DNA of 64,000 bases from Mycobacterium colombiense CECT 3035 (lineage in GTDB: Bacteria; Actinomycetota; Actinomycetes; Mycobacteriales; Mycobacteriaceae), in the NCBI RefSeq assembly GCF_002105755.1, contig NZ_CP020821.1, positions 3,782,001-3,846,000 on the forward strand, in the 5' to 3' direction. The translations under genes and the position numbers were made by a program. Shown piece after piece: positions 16,001 through 24,490 of this stretch. How positions within the stretch are numbered: the first letter of the stretch is position 1; every line of letters starts with the position of its first letter. The notes under the pieces were generated by a model that was not told where the DNA came from, did not search any database, and saw nothing but the letters and a program-made list of their open reading frames with translations.

Positions 16001-16087
16001 CGGTGGCGGAGGGATTTGAACCCTCGGACGGTTTTAGCCGTCACACGCTTTCGAGGCGTGCTCCTTAGGCCGCTCGGACACGCCACC
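16001..16087 (-). tRNA. tRNA-Ser(CGA)
   Basis: An 87-nt class II tRNA. Acceptor stem GGTGGCG/CGCCACC with discriminator G, anticodon loop CTCGAAA (anticodon CGA, reads UCG), a long variable arm (GACGGC...GCCGTC) and T-loop GGTTCAAATCC. The long variable arm confirms serine. No CCA is encoded. It lies next to tadA, as in M. tuberculosis. Confidence 0.96.
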
Positions 16088-16116
16088 GCCGAGCAGCTTA
16101 CCGAACGGCATGCCCC

Positions 16117-16575
16117 TCACCCCAATCGCTGGCGGGCGAAGAAGGCCTCCAGCGGCGCGGCGCACTCCTGGGCCAGCACGCCGCCGCGGACTTCCGGGCG
16201 GTGGTTGAGCCGCCCATCGCGGACTACGTCCCACAACGATCCGACCGCTCCCGTCTTGGGCTCCCAGGCGCCGAACACCAGCCGGGCGATGCGCGACAGC
16301 ACCAGCGCGCCCGCGCACATGGTGCAGGGTTCGACGGTGACCGCCAGCGTGGCGCCTTCCAGCCGCCACCCGTCCCCGAGTACCTGGGCCGCCGCGCGCA
16401 GCGCCACGATTTCCGCGTGGGCCGTCGGGTCTCCCCACGCCTCGCGGGCGTTGACCGCGCGGGCCAGCTCGGTTCCGTCGGCACCGACCACCACCGCACC
16501 GATGGGCACGTCGCGGGGACCCGCCGTCGCGGCAACCGACAATGCGGAACGGATCAGGTCTTCGTCAGATCTCAC
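16117..16575 (-). CDS. tadA: tRNA-specific adenosine deaminase TadA (Rv3752c-like)
   Basis: A 152-aa zinc deaminase. His53-Ala-Glu55 (HAE) supplies one zinc ligand and the proton shuttle, and Pro83-Cys84-Thr-Met-Cys87 (PCTMC) supplies the two Cys ligands. PIGAVVVGADG near the start and AWEPKTGAVGSLWDVVRD fit TadA/cytidine-deaminase-fold tRNA deaminases. TadA converts A34 of tRNA-Arg(ACG) to inosine, and a tRNA-Arg(ACG) gene is present in this window at 40118-40190. Start ATG 16575 is 19 bp downstream of the partner gene's stop, so the two are probably co-transcribed. Size matches bacterial TadA. Confidence 0.93.
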   Translation of the reverse strand: MRSDEDLIRSALSVAATAGPRDVPIGAVVVGADGTELARAVNAREAWGDPTAHAEIVALRAAAQVLGDGWRLEGATLAVTVEPCTMCAGALVLSRIARLVFGAWEPKTGAVGSLWDVVRDGRLNHRPEVRGGVLAQECAAPLEAFFARQRLG

Positions 16576-16594
16576 CGACCGAGCCCGATGGCGA

Positions 16595-17116
16595 TCACCG
16601 ACCGAGGCGGTCGATCACCGCCGACAGCTGATCGGCGAAGCCCATCTCGCGGGCGATGCGGCCCAGCTGCTCGTCGGCGTACAGGTCGGTCTCGTCGAGG
16701 ATCACCCCGAGGACCGCCTCGGGCAGCCCGACGTCGGACAGCAGCCCTAAGTCACCCTCTTCGAAGGGATCCGAATCCTCGAGATCCTCGGGGTCGATGT
16801 CGGCGTCCAGCTTGTCCAGCACTTCGGCGGCGATGTCATAGTCCAGGGCGGCGGTGGCATCGGAGAGCAACAACCGCGTGCCCGACGGCGCGGGCCGGAC
16901 GATGACGAAGAATTCGTCGTCCACGTCCAGCAGGCCGAAGACCGCCCCGGAACTGCGCAATTCGCGCAGCTCGGTCTCGGCGGCCGCCAGGCTCAACAGC
17001 GATTTGCGGGCCATCGGGGCACAGCGCCACTGCCCCTCTTCACGCACCACCGCTACGCCGAAACCGTCCGGCGTGTCCGCGGACAGGCCCTGGGCAGAGG
17101 CCCGTTGTGCTCCCAT
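16595..17116 (-). CDS. TadA-associated protein (Rv3753c-like)
   Basis: A 173-aa protein of the actinobacterial family that lies beside tadA (tRNA adenosine deaminase-associated protein). Visible features: GFGVAVVREEGQWRCAPM, an acidic stretch DADIDPEDLEDSDPFEEGDLG in the middle, and a C-terminal helical part LYADEQLGRIAREMGFADQLSAVIDRLGR. No catalytic motif is seen and the molecular role is unknown. The ATG at 17116 is used; an in-frame Met at residue 35 (APMARKSL) is an alternative, but the first segment looks conserved. It is co-directional with tadA and divergent from tyrA. Confidence 0.85.
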   Translation of the reverse strand: MGAQRASAQGLSADTPDGFGVAVVREEGQWRCAPMARKSLLSLAAAETELRELRSSGAVFGLLDVDDEFFVIVRPAPSGTRLLLSDATAALDYDIAAEVLDKLDADIDPEDLEDSDPFEEGDLGLLSDVGLPEAVLGVILDETDLYADEQLGRIAREMGFADQLSAVIDRLGR

Positions 17117-17218
17117 GGCCGCTTACGGTAGTCCCTGACCAGGCCCCTGACCAGATGGCTCCTGGTAGCCGCGAGATCTGATGGCGCCGTTGCCGACCGG
17201 ATGTGCCAACCTTGGAAT

Positions 17219-18190
17219 GTGGCAAGCCCTCCTTCTACGACACCGCTATGTGTGCTCGGGCTGGGGCTGATCGGCGGCTCGATCATGCGGGCCGCTACGG
17301 CCGCCGGCCGCGAGGTGTTCGGCTATAACCGCTCGGTGGAGGGCGCGCAGGCCGCGACCGCCGACGGCTTTGACGCCACCACCGATCTGACGGCGACCCT
17401 GTCCCGCGCCGCCGACTCCGGTGCGCTGATCGTGCTGGCCGTGCCGATGCCGGCGATGGCGGGCATGCTCGCCCACATCAAGCAGACGGCCCGGGCGTGT
17501 CCGCTGACCGACGTCACCAGCGTCAAGCAAGCGGTACTCGACCAGGTCGTCGCGGCGGGCCTGCAGGAACGCTTCGTCGGGGGCCATCCGATGGCCGGCA
17601 CCGCCCACTCGGGCTGGACCGCCGGGTACGCCGGGTTGTTCACCGGGGCCCCGTGGGTGGTCAGCGTCGACGACCACGTGGATGCGGCGGTCTGGTCGAC
17701 GGTGATGACATTGGCGCTGGACTGCGGTGCCGTGGTGGTGCCGGCCAGGTCCGACGAACACGACGCCGCCGCGGCGGCGATCTCGCATCTGCCCCACCTG
17801 CTCGCCGAGGCGCTGGCCGTCGTGGCCGGAGACGTTCCGTTGGCCTTCGCGCTGGCCGCCGGGTCGTTCCGCGACGGCACCCGGGTGGCGGCCACCGCCC
17901 CGGACCTGGTCCGGGCGATGTGCGAAGGCAACTCCGACCAGTTGGTGCCCACGGCCGATCGCGTCATCGAGCTGCTGACCCGCGCCCGCGAATCGCTGGC
18001 CTCGCACAATTCGGTCGCCGACCTCGTCGAGGCCGGCCACGCCGCACGCACGCGCTACGACAGCTTTCCGCGCGACGACATCTTCCACATCGTCATCGGC
18101 GCGGAGAACTGGCGTCAGGAGCTGGCCGCCGCGGGCCGGGCCGGCGGGGTGATCAGATCCGCTCTGCCAAGCCTGGATAGTCGACGATGA
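17219..18190 (+). CDS. tyrA: Prephenate dehydrogenase
   Basis: A 323-aa NAD-dependent prephenate dehydrogenase (Rv3754-like), which converts prephenate to 4-hydroxyphenylpyruvate in tyrosine synthesis. The N-terminal Rossmann motif GLGLIGGSI lies at residues 14-22. Downstream are [22 protein letters not shown] (substrate-site His and Gly residues) and [16 protein letters not shown] typical of TyrA dehydrogenases. No chorismate-mutase or ACT domain is seen. GTG 17219 is preferred over ATG 17201 because it lies closer to the Rossmann fold; neither has a strong ribosome-binding site. Its last 38 bases overlap the convergent gene at 18153-18752. Confidence 0.92.
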   Translation: MASPPSTTPLCVLGLGLIGGSIMRAATAAGREVFGYNRSVEGAQAATADGFDATTDLTATLSRAADSGALIVLAVPMPAMAGMLAHIKQTARACPLTDVTSVKQAVLDQVVAAGLQERFVGGHPMAGTAHSGWTAGYAGLFTGAPWVVSVDDHVDAAVWSTVMTLALDCGAVVVPARSDEHDAAAAAISHLPHLLAEALAVVAGDVPLAFALAAGSFRDGTRVAATAPDLVRAMCEGNSDQLVPTADRVIELLTRARESLASHNSVADLVEAGHAARTRYDSFPRDDIFHIVIGAENWRQELAAAGRAGGVIRSALPSLDSRR

Positions 18191-18752
18191 ATCCCTCGTC
18201 GTCCACGCTCACCGTCGTGTCGGAGATCGGCGAGCGCAACTTGATCTCGTCCAGACTGCCGGTGCTGCTGTAGCTCACGGTGTCGGCGGTGATGGACATC
18301 TCCGGCACGTTCACATAGACGACGGGCAGCGTGACCGACGCCGCGCGCTCATATAAGCCGAGCCGGCGGATGGGCAGCGCGTTGAAGAACGGGCTGAACT
18401 CCACGTCCACATCGAGCGCGCCGTTGTAGGCCGCGCGGTGCTCGCCCTGATGATCGGTGACCAGCCACATGTTCTCTTCGTCGCGGGCGAAGGAGAAGAC
18501 GCGCTCCCGCTCGGCGAGGGTGACGGTCATCCCGAGCCGCTTGGTGGCGCCGGCCTCATCGGTCAGCAGGTCGTAGTACGCACCGAACGCCGGGTGGGCG
18601 TCGGTGGCGGCGGCAATGATGCGGCCATTGGCCTTGATTCTGTTGCCGGACACCTGGAGTCGTACCGATTCCATCCGGAGAGCATCCTGTGCGCGCCAGG
18701 TGAGCATCGTCTGCCACACACGACGAGACGGTTCAGAGGGGGCTGCGTTCAC
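18153..18752 (-). CDS. Putative glycolipid-binding family protein (Rv3755c-like)
   Basis: A 199-aa soluble protein resembling the Glycolipid_bind/DUF1089 family: [21 protein letters not shown] at the start, [57 protein letters not shown] and a C-terminal SIDE-like [16 protein letters not shown] strand. The fold is beta-rich; the biological role is unknown. Its GTG start is immediately after the proZ stop (TGAGTG), so it is likely translated as the last gene of the proXVWZ operon. Its 3' end overlaps tyrA on the other strand by 38 bases. Confidence 0.78.
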   Translation of the reverse strand: MNAAPSEPSRRVWQTMLTWRAQDALRMESVRLQVSGNRIKANGRIIAAATDAHPAFGAYYDLLTDEAGATKRLGMTVTLAERERVFSFARDEENMWLVTDHQGEHRAAYNGALDVDVEFSPFFNALPIRRLGLYERAASVTLPVVYVNVPEMSITADTVSYSSTGSLDEIKLRSPISDTTVSVDDEGFIVDYPGLAERI

Positions 18753-19469
18753 TCATCTACCGTAAGACGTGCCCGCAAACCGTTGCGGAAGTGCCCGGTA
18801 TGTTCGCCGCAGCCGCCCGGTGCCCGGCACCGAAACCCACACCGCAACCGCCAGCAGTCCGTCGAGCACCAGCGCCAACGCGGCCACCATCAGCGCCCCG
18901 ACCAGAGCGAGATGAAACTCACGTTCTTTGATCCCGTCGATCAGGTAGCGACCCAGACCACCGAGGCTGGCGTAGGCGGCCACCGTCGCCGTGGCGACCA
19001 CCTGCAGCGTCGCGTTGCGCAACCCGCCCAAAATCAGCGGCAACGCGTTGGGCAGCTCGGCGCGCAGCAGCACCTGGGCCTCGGTCATGCCCATCGCGCG
19101 GGCGGCATCGACGACCGTGGGCTCGACGTTGGCGACCCCGGCGTAGGTGCCGGCCAGCAATGCCGGCACGCCCAGCAGCATCAGCGCCACCAGCGACGGA
19201 CCCAGGCCCAGCCCGAACAGCAGCGTCCCGAACAGCAGCACGCCCAGCGTCGGCAGGGAGCGCAGGCCGTTGACCGCGCCCACCACCAGCAGGGTGCCGC
19301 GCCCGGTGTGCCCGATGATCAGGCCGACGGGGACGGCGATCAGGGCCGAGGCGCCCACCGCCAGGGCGGTGTACTCGAGGTGTTCCAGAATGCGGGCCGC
19401 GAGCCCGACCGGGCCGGTCCAGTTGTCGGCGGTCAACAGATACGAGATCGCGCGCTCGACGAAGTTCAC
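18753..19469 (-). CDS. proZ: Osmoprotectant ABC transporter permease ProZ
   Basis: A 238-aa membrane permease (Rv3756c-like) of the glycine betaine/carnitine/choline importer. About six hydrophobic segments flank the permease coupling motif in AARAMGMTEAQVLLRAELPNALPLILGGLRNA (EAA loop). The segment SLPTLGVLLFGTLLFGLG is typical of OpuCB/OpuCD permeases. GTG 19469 overlaps the proW stop (GTGA). The longer reading frame upstream is the shadow of proW and is not protein-like. With ProW it forms the membrane channel driven by ProV. Confidence 0.93.
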   Translation of the reverse strand: MNFVERAISYLLTADNWTGPVGLAARILEHLEYTALAVGASALIAVPVGLIIGHTGRGTLLVVGAVNGLRSLPTLGVLLFGTLLFGLGLGPSLVALMLLGVPALLAGTYAGVANVEPTVVDAARAMGMTEAQVLLRAELPNALPLILGGLRNATLQVVATATVAAYASLGGLGRYLIDGIKEREFHLALVGALMVAALALVLDGLLAVAVWVSVPGTGRLRRTYRALPQRFAGTSYGR

Positions 19470-20152
19470 CGCGCCCCACCCACCACCGGTGCGACGACCG
19501 ACCGGCGTCCGGCGCTGCGCGTGGCGTGTGCCCACGGTGTGGCCAGCCGCCCGGCCAGCACGATGAGTACGTCGATGACGACCGCCAGCAGGAACAGCGC
19601 GATGATGCCGGCCAGGATCTGATCGCTCTTGTTGGTCTGGTACCCCTGGGTGAACCAGCTGCCCAGCCCGCCGATGCCGATGACCGAGCCGACCGAGACC
19701 ATCGCGATGTTGGTGACCACCACCACCCGTAGCCCCGCGACCAGCACCGGAACCGACAGCGGCAGTTCGACTTTCAGCATCCGCGTGATCGGCGGGTAGC
19801 CGACCGCGGTGGCGGCGTCGCGCACCTGGCCGGGCACCGCGTCCAGCGCCTCGAGCACCGCCCGCACCAGCAGCGCGGCGGTGTAGGCCGTCAACGCCAC
19901 CATCACGTTGGCCTCGTCGAGGATGCGGGTCCCGATGAGCATCGGCAACACCACGAACAGCGCCAGCGACGGGATGGTGAACACGACGCCGGCGGCCGCG
20001 GTCGTGACCCGCCGGGCGAGCCGGGTGCGCTGCACCAGCATGCCCAGTGGTAGCGCGATCGCCAGACCGATCAGCACCGGCACCAACGCCAGCCGCAAAT
20101 GCACGACGGTCAGCCCCCAGGCGTCGTCGAGATGGGTGAGTAGGTAGTGCAC
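19466..20152 (-). CDS. proW: Osmoprotectant ABC transporter permease ProW
   Basis: A 228-aa permease (Rv3757c-like). It begins MHYLLTHLDDAWGLTVVHLRLALVPVLIGLAIALPLG, has the sequence VVFTIPSLALFVVLPMLIG, the EAA-type loop DAATAVGYPPITRMLKVELPLSVPVLVAGLR, and SVIGIGGLGSWFTQG, all diagnostic for OpuC-type betaine permeases. GTG 20152 lies two bases after the proV stop. ProW partners ProZ in the membrane; both permeases are separate proteins as in M. tuberculosis, and there is no fused substrate-binding domain. Confidence 0.93.
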   Translation of the reverse strand: MHYLLTHLDDAWGLTVVHLRLALVPVLIGLAIALPLGMLVQRTRLARRVTTAAAGVVFTIPSLALFVVLPMLIGTRILDEANVMVALTAYTAALLVRAVLEALDAVPGQVRDAATAVGYPPITRMLKVELPLSVPVLVAGLRVVVVTNIAMVSVGSVIGIGGLGSWFTQGYQTNKSDQILAGIIALFLLAVVIDVLIVLAGRLATPWAHATRSAGRRSVVAPVVGGAR

Positions 20153-20154
20153 GT

Positions 20155-21267
20155 CTAGGTCCCCCCGGGTGCCGGCGAACCCAGCCGCCGGGCCTGGACC
20201 GCGGCCAGCACGTCGGCGGCGAGCACACCGCCGATCACCCTGCCGCCGTCGTCGACGGCGACGCCGATGCCCGACGGCGAGGACAGCGCCGCGTCCAGCG
20301 CCTGGCTCAGATTGCCGTGCGGCCGAAACAGCGATCCGACCCCGCTCATGCTGTCGGGCAACGACACACCGCCGCGGTGGCGCCGCAGCCCGTCGCCGTC
20401 GATCCAGCCGAGCGGAACTCCGGCGTCGTCGACAACCACCGCCCAGCCTTCGGAAAGCTCTGCCTGCGAGATCTTTTCGGCCGCGACCCGCTCCACGTCG
20501 TGCAGCGGCAGCCCGGCCGCGTCGAGGAGTTGCAGCCATCGGTAGCCGCGGCCCAGGCCGATGAACCGCGACACGAAGTCGTTGGCCGGCCGTGACAGCA
20601 GCCTCGCGGGCTGGTCGTACTGCTGCAGCGAACCGCCCTTGAACACCGCGACCCGTTCCCCGAGCCGCAGCGCCTCGTCGATGTCATGGGTGACGAAGAC
20701 GATCGTTTTGTGCAATTCGCCTTGCAGGCGCAGTATTTCGTTTTGCAGATCGTGGCGCACCACCGGGTCGACGGCGGAGAAGGGCTCATCCATCAACAGG
20801 ATCGGCGGGTCGGCGGCCAGCGCGCGGGCCACACCCACCCGTTGTTGTTCACCGCCGGAGAGCTGGGCGGGATAGCGGGTCGCGAGCTTGGCGTCCAGCC
20901 CGACCCGTTCGAGCACCTGGTAGGCCGCTTTGCGGGCGGCCCGCCGAGGCTGGCCCCGTAAGACAGGAACTGTTGCCACGTTGTCGATTACGCGTTGGTG
21001 GGGCATCAGGCCGGCGTGCTGGATGACGTATCCGATGCCGAGGCGCAGCTTTACCGGGTCGCGGGTGGAGACGTCGACACCGTCGATCGTGATGGCGCCG
21101 GAGGTGGGCTCGATCATCCGGTTGATCATGCGCAGTGCCGTGGTCTTGCCGCTGCCGGAGGACCCGACGAACACGGTCAGCTTGCCGTCGGGGATGCTCA
21201 GGCTGAGCTGGTTCACGGCGGTGGTTCCGTCGGCGAAGGCCTTGCTGACGTTGTCGAAGAGGATCAA
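20155..21267 (-). CDS. proV: Osmoprotectant ABC transporter ATP-binding protein ProV
   Basis: A 370-aa ATPase (Rv3758c-like). Walker A GSSGSGKTT at residues 35-43, Q-loop VIQHAGLMPH, signature LSGGEQQRV from 136, Walker B ILLMDE at 156-161 and switch FVTHDIDEA. The C-terminal about 120 residues form paired CBS domains (GVPLGWIDGD, PSGIGVAVDDGGRVIGGV), which in relatives sense ionic strength and gate transport. The start is TTG 21267, supported by GGAGG about six bases upstream and by only one base separating it from the proX stop. Confidence 0.94.
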   Translation of the reverse strand: MILFDNVSKAFADGTTAVNQLSLSIPDGKLTVFVGSSGSGKTTALRMINRMIEPTSGAITIDGVDVSTRDPVKLRLGIGYVIQHAGLMPHQRVIDNVATVPVLRGQPRRAARKAAYQVLERVGLDAKLATRYPAQLSGGEQQRVGVARALAADPPILLMDEPFSAVDPVVRHDLQNEILRLQGELHKTIVFVTHDIDEALRLGERVAVFKGGSLQQYDQPARLLSRPANDFVSRFIGLGRGYRWLQLLDAAGLPLHDVERVAAEKISQAELSEGWAVVVDDAGVPLGWIDGDGLRRHRGGVSLPDSMSGVGSLFRPHGNLSQALDAALSSPSGIGVAVDDGGRVIGGVLAADVLAAVQARRLGSPAPGGT

Positions 21268-21268
21268 G

Positions 21269-22216
21269 TCATCCTCCGATCGGGTGGTCGAAGCCGTTGT
21301 CCCGTACCCAGTTTCGTGCCGCCTCGTCCGGATCTATGCCCGAGTTCCCCGACACCGCGGCGTTGAGCCCCGCGACGCCGGGCGTGGTCAGCTTCGCCGA
21401 GACCGCATCCAGTACCGCTTTGAGCCGTGGAGATCTCTTCTGCGAATTGAGTAGCGGCACAATGTTTCCCGCCACAAAGTTATGTTCGGGATCATCGAGG
21501 GGCACTAGGTGGTTCTGCGGGATGGCCGGCGATGTGGTGAAGACGTTGGCGGCGTTCACCCTGCCCTCGAGCAAGGCGCGCACCGTGACCGCGCCCCCGC
21601 CGTCGTCGATGGCGACGAAGTTACCCGGCTTGATCTCGAGTCCGTACTTCTGCCGCAGCCCCGGCAGACCGGCCGGCCGCGTCGCGAACGCCGAAGGCGC
21701 CCCGAATCGCACCGCCGCGGAATGGACGGCCAGGTCGGCGATTGTCTTCAGGTTCCAGGAATTCGCCGTTTGGCCGGTCACGCTGACCGTATCGGTGTCG
21801 GTGGCCGGGGCGGGCGTCAGAATCGACAGGTCACCGGGCAGCCGCTGGTCCAACTCCCGCTCGACGGCATCCAGCGTGGTGGCGTCGGACTGCGGCGAGA
21901 TGTAGAGCAGCAGGTTGCCGATGTACTCCGGCACCAGATCGATGGAATGGTCTTTGAGCGCAGGAATATACGTCTCCCGGCTCCCGATGCCCATCCGCTT
22001 ACCCACCTCGAAACCGTTGGCCTGCAGGGCTTGTGCATAGATTTCGGCGATGATTTGCGATTCCGGAAAGTCCCCCGAGCCGATGACGATGGAGTTGGGG
22101 CTTCGAACCTGAGCCCCCAGCGGATCGGAATTGCTGCACGCCGCAACGACGGACACCGCCGCCACCAGTACTGCCGCGCGCACGATCGCGCCCCGCACGT
22201 GCGGCAGTGCCGTCAT
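21269..22216 (-). CDS. proX: Osmoprotectant-binding lipoprotein ProX
   Basis: A 315-aa substrate-binding lipoprotein (Rv3759c-like). The signal ends in the lipobox VAAC with Cys27 as lipidation site. The binding fold of the OpuAC/ProX type follows: SIVIGSGDFPESQIIAEIYAQAL, GSRETYIPALKDHSIDLVPEYIGN, then FGAPSAFATRPAGLPGLRQKYGL and NVFTTSPAIPQNHLVPLDDP. It captures betaine, carnitine or choline-like solutes outside the membrane and hands them to ProWZ. It is the first gene of proXVWZ; the 99-bp gap upstream to the divergent LapA-like gene should contain promoters for both. Confidence 0.93.
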   Translation of the reverse strand: MTALPHVRGAIVRAAVLVAAVSVVAACSNSDPLGAQVRSPNSIVIGSGDFPESQIIAEIYAQALQANGFEVGKRMGIGSRETYIPALKDHSIDLVPEYIGNLLLYISPQSDATTLDAVERELDQRLPGDLSILTPAPATDTDTVSVTGQTANSWNLKTIADLAVHSAAVRFGAPSAFATRPAGLPGLRQKYGLEIKPGNFVAIDDGGGAVTVRALLEGRVNAANVFTTSPAIPQNHLVPLDDPEHNFVAGNIVPLLNSQKRSPRLKAVLDAVSAKLTTPGVAGLNAAVSGNSGIDPDEAARNWVRDNGFDHPIGG

Positions 22217-22315
22217 ACCGCCGACCCTAACGCCCGAAACGCGCGGATGCTGGCCCGCGAGGTTCGGTTCTCCGAATCGGTTTCAATCGGCGTCCGATAG
22301 GGCAAAGATGGCAGT

Positions 22316-22666
22316 ATGAGCAGCCACACCCCTGCCTCGCCCGGGCAGCCGCCCCCCAAGCCCGACCCCGCCGCCAAGACCGGCAAGCCCGCCAAGGAAC
22401 CGGCCATCGGATTCACCCGCGCCGGCGCTCTCTGGTCGTCGCTGATCGCCGGCTTCGTGATCCTGATCCTGTTGCTGATTTTCATCACCCAGAACACGAC
22501 ACCAGCAGACTTTCAGTTCCTGGGCTGGCACTGGAGCCAGCCCAAGGGAGTTGCGATCTTGCTGGCGGCCGTGGTCGGGGGGCTGATCACGGTGGCGGTC
22601 GGCACCGCGCGGATCTTGCAGCTGCGCCGCGCGGCAAAGCGGCAGCACGCGGCCGCCTCGCGCTAG
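22316..22666 (+). CDS. LapA-domain (DUF1049) membrane protein (Rv3760-like)
   Basis: A 116-aa protein with a Pro/Lys-rich cytoplasmic N-terminus (about 30 residues) and two hydrophobic segments: GALWSSLIAGFVILILLLIFITQNT and GVAILLAAVVGGLITVAVGTARILQL, ending in a basic tail RRAAKRQHAAASR. The pattern with QN(T/D)TPADFQFLGW between the helices is the LapA/DUF1049 signature. In Gram-negatives LapA takes part in lipopolysaccharide assembly control; its role in mycobacteria is unknown. ATG 22316. Its stop overlaps the stop of the convergent phosphotransferase gene within CTAG. Confidence 0.87.
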   Translation: MSSHTPASPGQPPPKPDPAAKTGKPAKEPAIGFTRAGALWSSLIAGFVILILLLIFITQNTTPADFQFLGWHWSQPKGVAILLAAVVGGLITVAVGTARILQLRRAAKRQHAAASR

Positions 22667-23715
22667 CCGGGCAGCTTCGCGAGTTCGGCCAGCCCCCGGG
22701 AGATCAGCGGCGCCACCACCTCGGGTGTGTGCTCGGACGCGTCGCCCGTGCCGCGGGCCTGATCCGACATCCGCCGGCGGAAGTCGATGCCCGCGGCGAT
22801 GATGGCGAGCTTGAAGTAGGCCAGCGCCATGTAGAACTCCCAATGCGCCAGCGGGATGCCGGCCACCAGCGAATAGCGGTCGGCCAGTTCGTCGGCCGTC
22901 GGCAACAACGGTGACGTCCAGGCGGCCTGCGCGTTGACGATCAAGTCCAGGGCGGGGTCGCGGTACACGCACATCAGGGCCGCGTCGGACAGCGGATCGC
23001 CCAGCGTGGACAGCTCCCAGTCGACGACCGCACGAACCTTGGTCGGGTCGTCGATGTCCAGGATCGTGTTGTCGATCCGGTAGTCGCCGTGCACGATCGA
23101 CGTGCGGCTCTGCTGTGGAATCGCCTCGCCCAGACCGGAATGCAGCCGTTCCACGTCGGCGTCGCGCCGATCCTCGGGCAACCGCACCAGCGCCCACTGC
23201 GAGCCCCAGCGCCGCACCTGGCGCTCCAGATAGCCACTGGGCTTGCCGAAATCGGCCAGGCCGACGGCGTTGGGATCGACGTTGTGCAGATCGACGAGCA
23301 CCCGGATCAACGAGTCGACGCAGCCGCCGATCACCGTGTGGCTGAACGACTCGAGTTGGGCGCGCCGGCGCACCACCTGCCCGGCGACGAATTCGACGAT
23401 CTGGAAGGGGGCGCCCAGCACCGAATCGTCTTCGCACAACCCGATCGTGCGCGCGACGGGGACGGGTGTGTCCTGCAGCGCCGCGACGACGCGGTACTCG
23501 CGGGCCATGTCGTGCGCCGACGGGGTCAACCCGTGCAGCGGCGGCCGGCGGACGAGCCAACTGGTGCTGTCGTCGTACACACGGAACGTCAGATTCGAGC
23601 GACCACCGGAAATGAAGTCCGCGCGTAACTCGCCGTCGCGCCCGATCCCGAGCGAACGCAGGTAGGAGTCCAGCGAGGCCAGGTCGAGGCCCTCGAGTTG
23701 GTCAGCTGAAGTCAC
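22663..23715 (-). CDS. Aminoglycoside-phosphotransferase-fold kinase (Rv3761c/'FadE36'-like)
   Basis: A 350-aa APH-fold protein. ISGGRSNLTFRV (residues 35-46) is the nucleotide-binding loop, VHGDYRIDN (208-216) is the catalytic loop with the APH Asp, and VDWELSTLGDP (231-241) supplies the metal-binding Asp. The M. tuberculosis counterpart is annotated as acyl-CoA dehydrogenase FadE36, but the sequence shows a kinase and no dehydrogenase domain. In vertebrate ACAD10/ACAD11 such a domain is fused to an acyl-CoA dehydrogenase and works on 4-hydroxy acyl-CoA, so a similar substrate is possible. It lies 48 bp after the histidine phosphatase gene. Confidence 0.88.
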   Translation of the reverse strand: MTSADQLEGLDLASLDSYLRSLGIGRDGELRADFISGGRSNLTFRVYDDSTSWLVRRPPLHGLTPSAHDMAREYRVVAALQDTPVPVARTIGLCEDDSVLGAPFQIVEFVAGQVVRRRAQLESFSHTVIGGCVDSLIRVLVDLHNVDPNAVGLADFGKPSGYLERQVRRWGSQWALVRLPEDRRDADVERLHSGLGEAIPQQSRTSIVHGDYRIDNTILDIDDPTKVRAVVDWELSTLGDPLSDAALMCVYRDPALDLIVNAQAAWTSPLLPTADELADRYSLVAGIPLAHWEFYMALAYFKLAIIAAGIDFRRRMSDQARGTGDASEHTPEVVAPLISRGLAELAKLPG

Positions 23716-23763
23716 CGAACTTGTCTACCATCGCCGGGCCCGACGCGGCGCACCACCTGCGAT

Positions 23764-24414
23764 TTACCGGTCCGTTCCGGCGTCGCCACGGCTCGCGTCG
23801 TCGTCGAGCAGCCTTTGGTTTCGCGGCAACAGGTCCCAGACGTGTTCGGTGGTGTTGACCGCCGCCACCGTCGCCTGCCCGGACCGGGAGAACAACAGCC
23901 GAGTGACCGACGCGTAGTCGACCGGAAAGGACAGCAGCCGGGCGGTGCCGAGGATTTCGTGCAGGAGGACGTTGATGACCCCGCCATGGCTGAACACCGC
24001 GACGGTGTCGTCCGGGTCGCCGGTGGCCACCAGGTCGTCGACCGCGGCGCGCACCCGGGCACGAAAAGCGTCCTCGTCGACCGCGCTGGGCAGGTGTCCC
24101 TGAGCCAGGCGCGCCCACTCCTCGGGCATCTCCGCGCGGATCTGCTCGACGGGGATATACACCGGGAGGTCGCGGTCGTACTCGGCGAAGCGATCGTCGA
24201 TCTCGACGGTCAAGCCGCGATTCGCCGCCACCGGTTCGGCGGTCTGGATGGCCCGGCGCTGCGGGCTGCTCACCACCCGCGCGATGGGAAACCTGGCGAG
24301 CGCCTTGGGGAGTCGCTCGATCTGGGCCAACCCTTCCTCCGACAGGTCCGGATCGGACCCTTGTCCGTGTTCGCTGCGCAGCGGCAGCGCGTGCCGGACC
24401 AGAAGCACTTGCAT
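23764..24414 (-). CDS. Histidine phosphatase (phosphoglycerate-mutase-like) family protein
   Basis: A 216-aa acid-phosphatase-fold enzyme. It begins MQVLLVRHALPLRSE, where the usual RHG motif reads RHA, keeping the phospho-accepting His8. SSPQRRAIQTAEP carries the second Arg, FAEYDRDLPVY the Glu region, and AVFSHGGVINVLL the second catalytic His. The length fits small broad-range phosphatases. It probably removes phosphate from a small metabolite and is placed just upstream of an APH-type kinase gene on the same strand, so kinase and phosphatase could act on related compounds. It is divergent from the methyltransferase gene (76-bp gap). Confidence 0.88.
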   Translation of the reverse strand: MQVLLVRHALPLRSEHGQGSDPDLSEEGLAQIERLPKALARFPIARVVSSPQRRAIQTAEPVAANRGLTVEIDDRFAEYDRDLPVYIPVEQIRAEMPEEWARLAQGHLPSAVDEDAFRARVRAAVDDLVATGDPDDTVAVFSHGGVINVLLHEILGTARLLSFPVDYASVTRLLFSRSGQATVAAVNTTEHVWDLLPRNQRLLDDDASRGDAGTDR

Positions 24415-24490
24415 ATTTCTTCCCGTCGTTCGATGGTTGGCAGCGCCAGTTTCTCATCGCGTCGGTGACGCCGATCTCGAGGAGGCACCA

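Noticed and set aside
18753..20228. A single 491-aa protein covering proZ and part of proW
   Set aside because: The N-terminal 250 residues are out of frame with the clear ProW sequence; ProZ starts at GTG 19469 by family similarity and GTGA coupling.
22263..22276. Operator-like TTCGG/CCGAA dyad between proX and the LapA-like gene
   Set aside because: Five-base arms are too short to separate from chance in GC-rich DNA; no regulator gene lies next to it.
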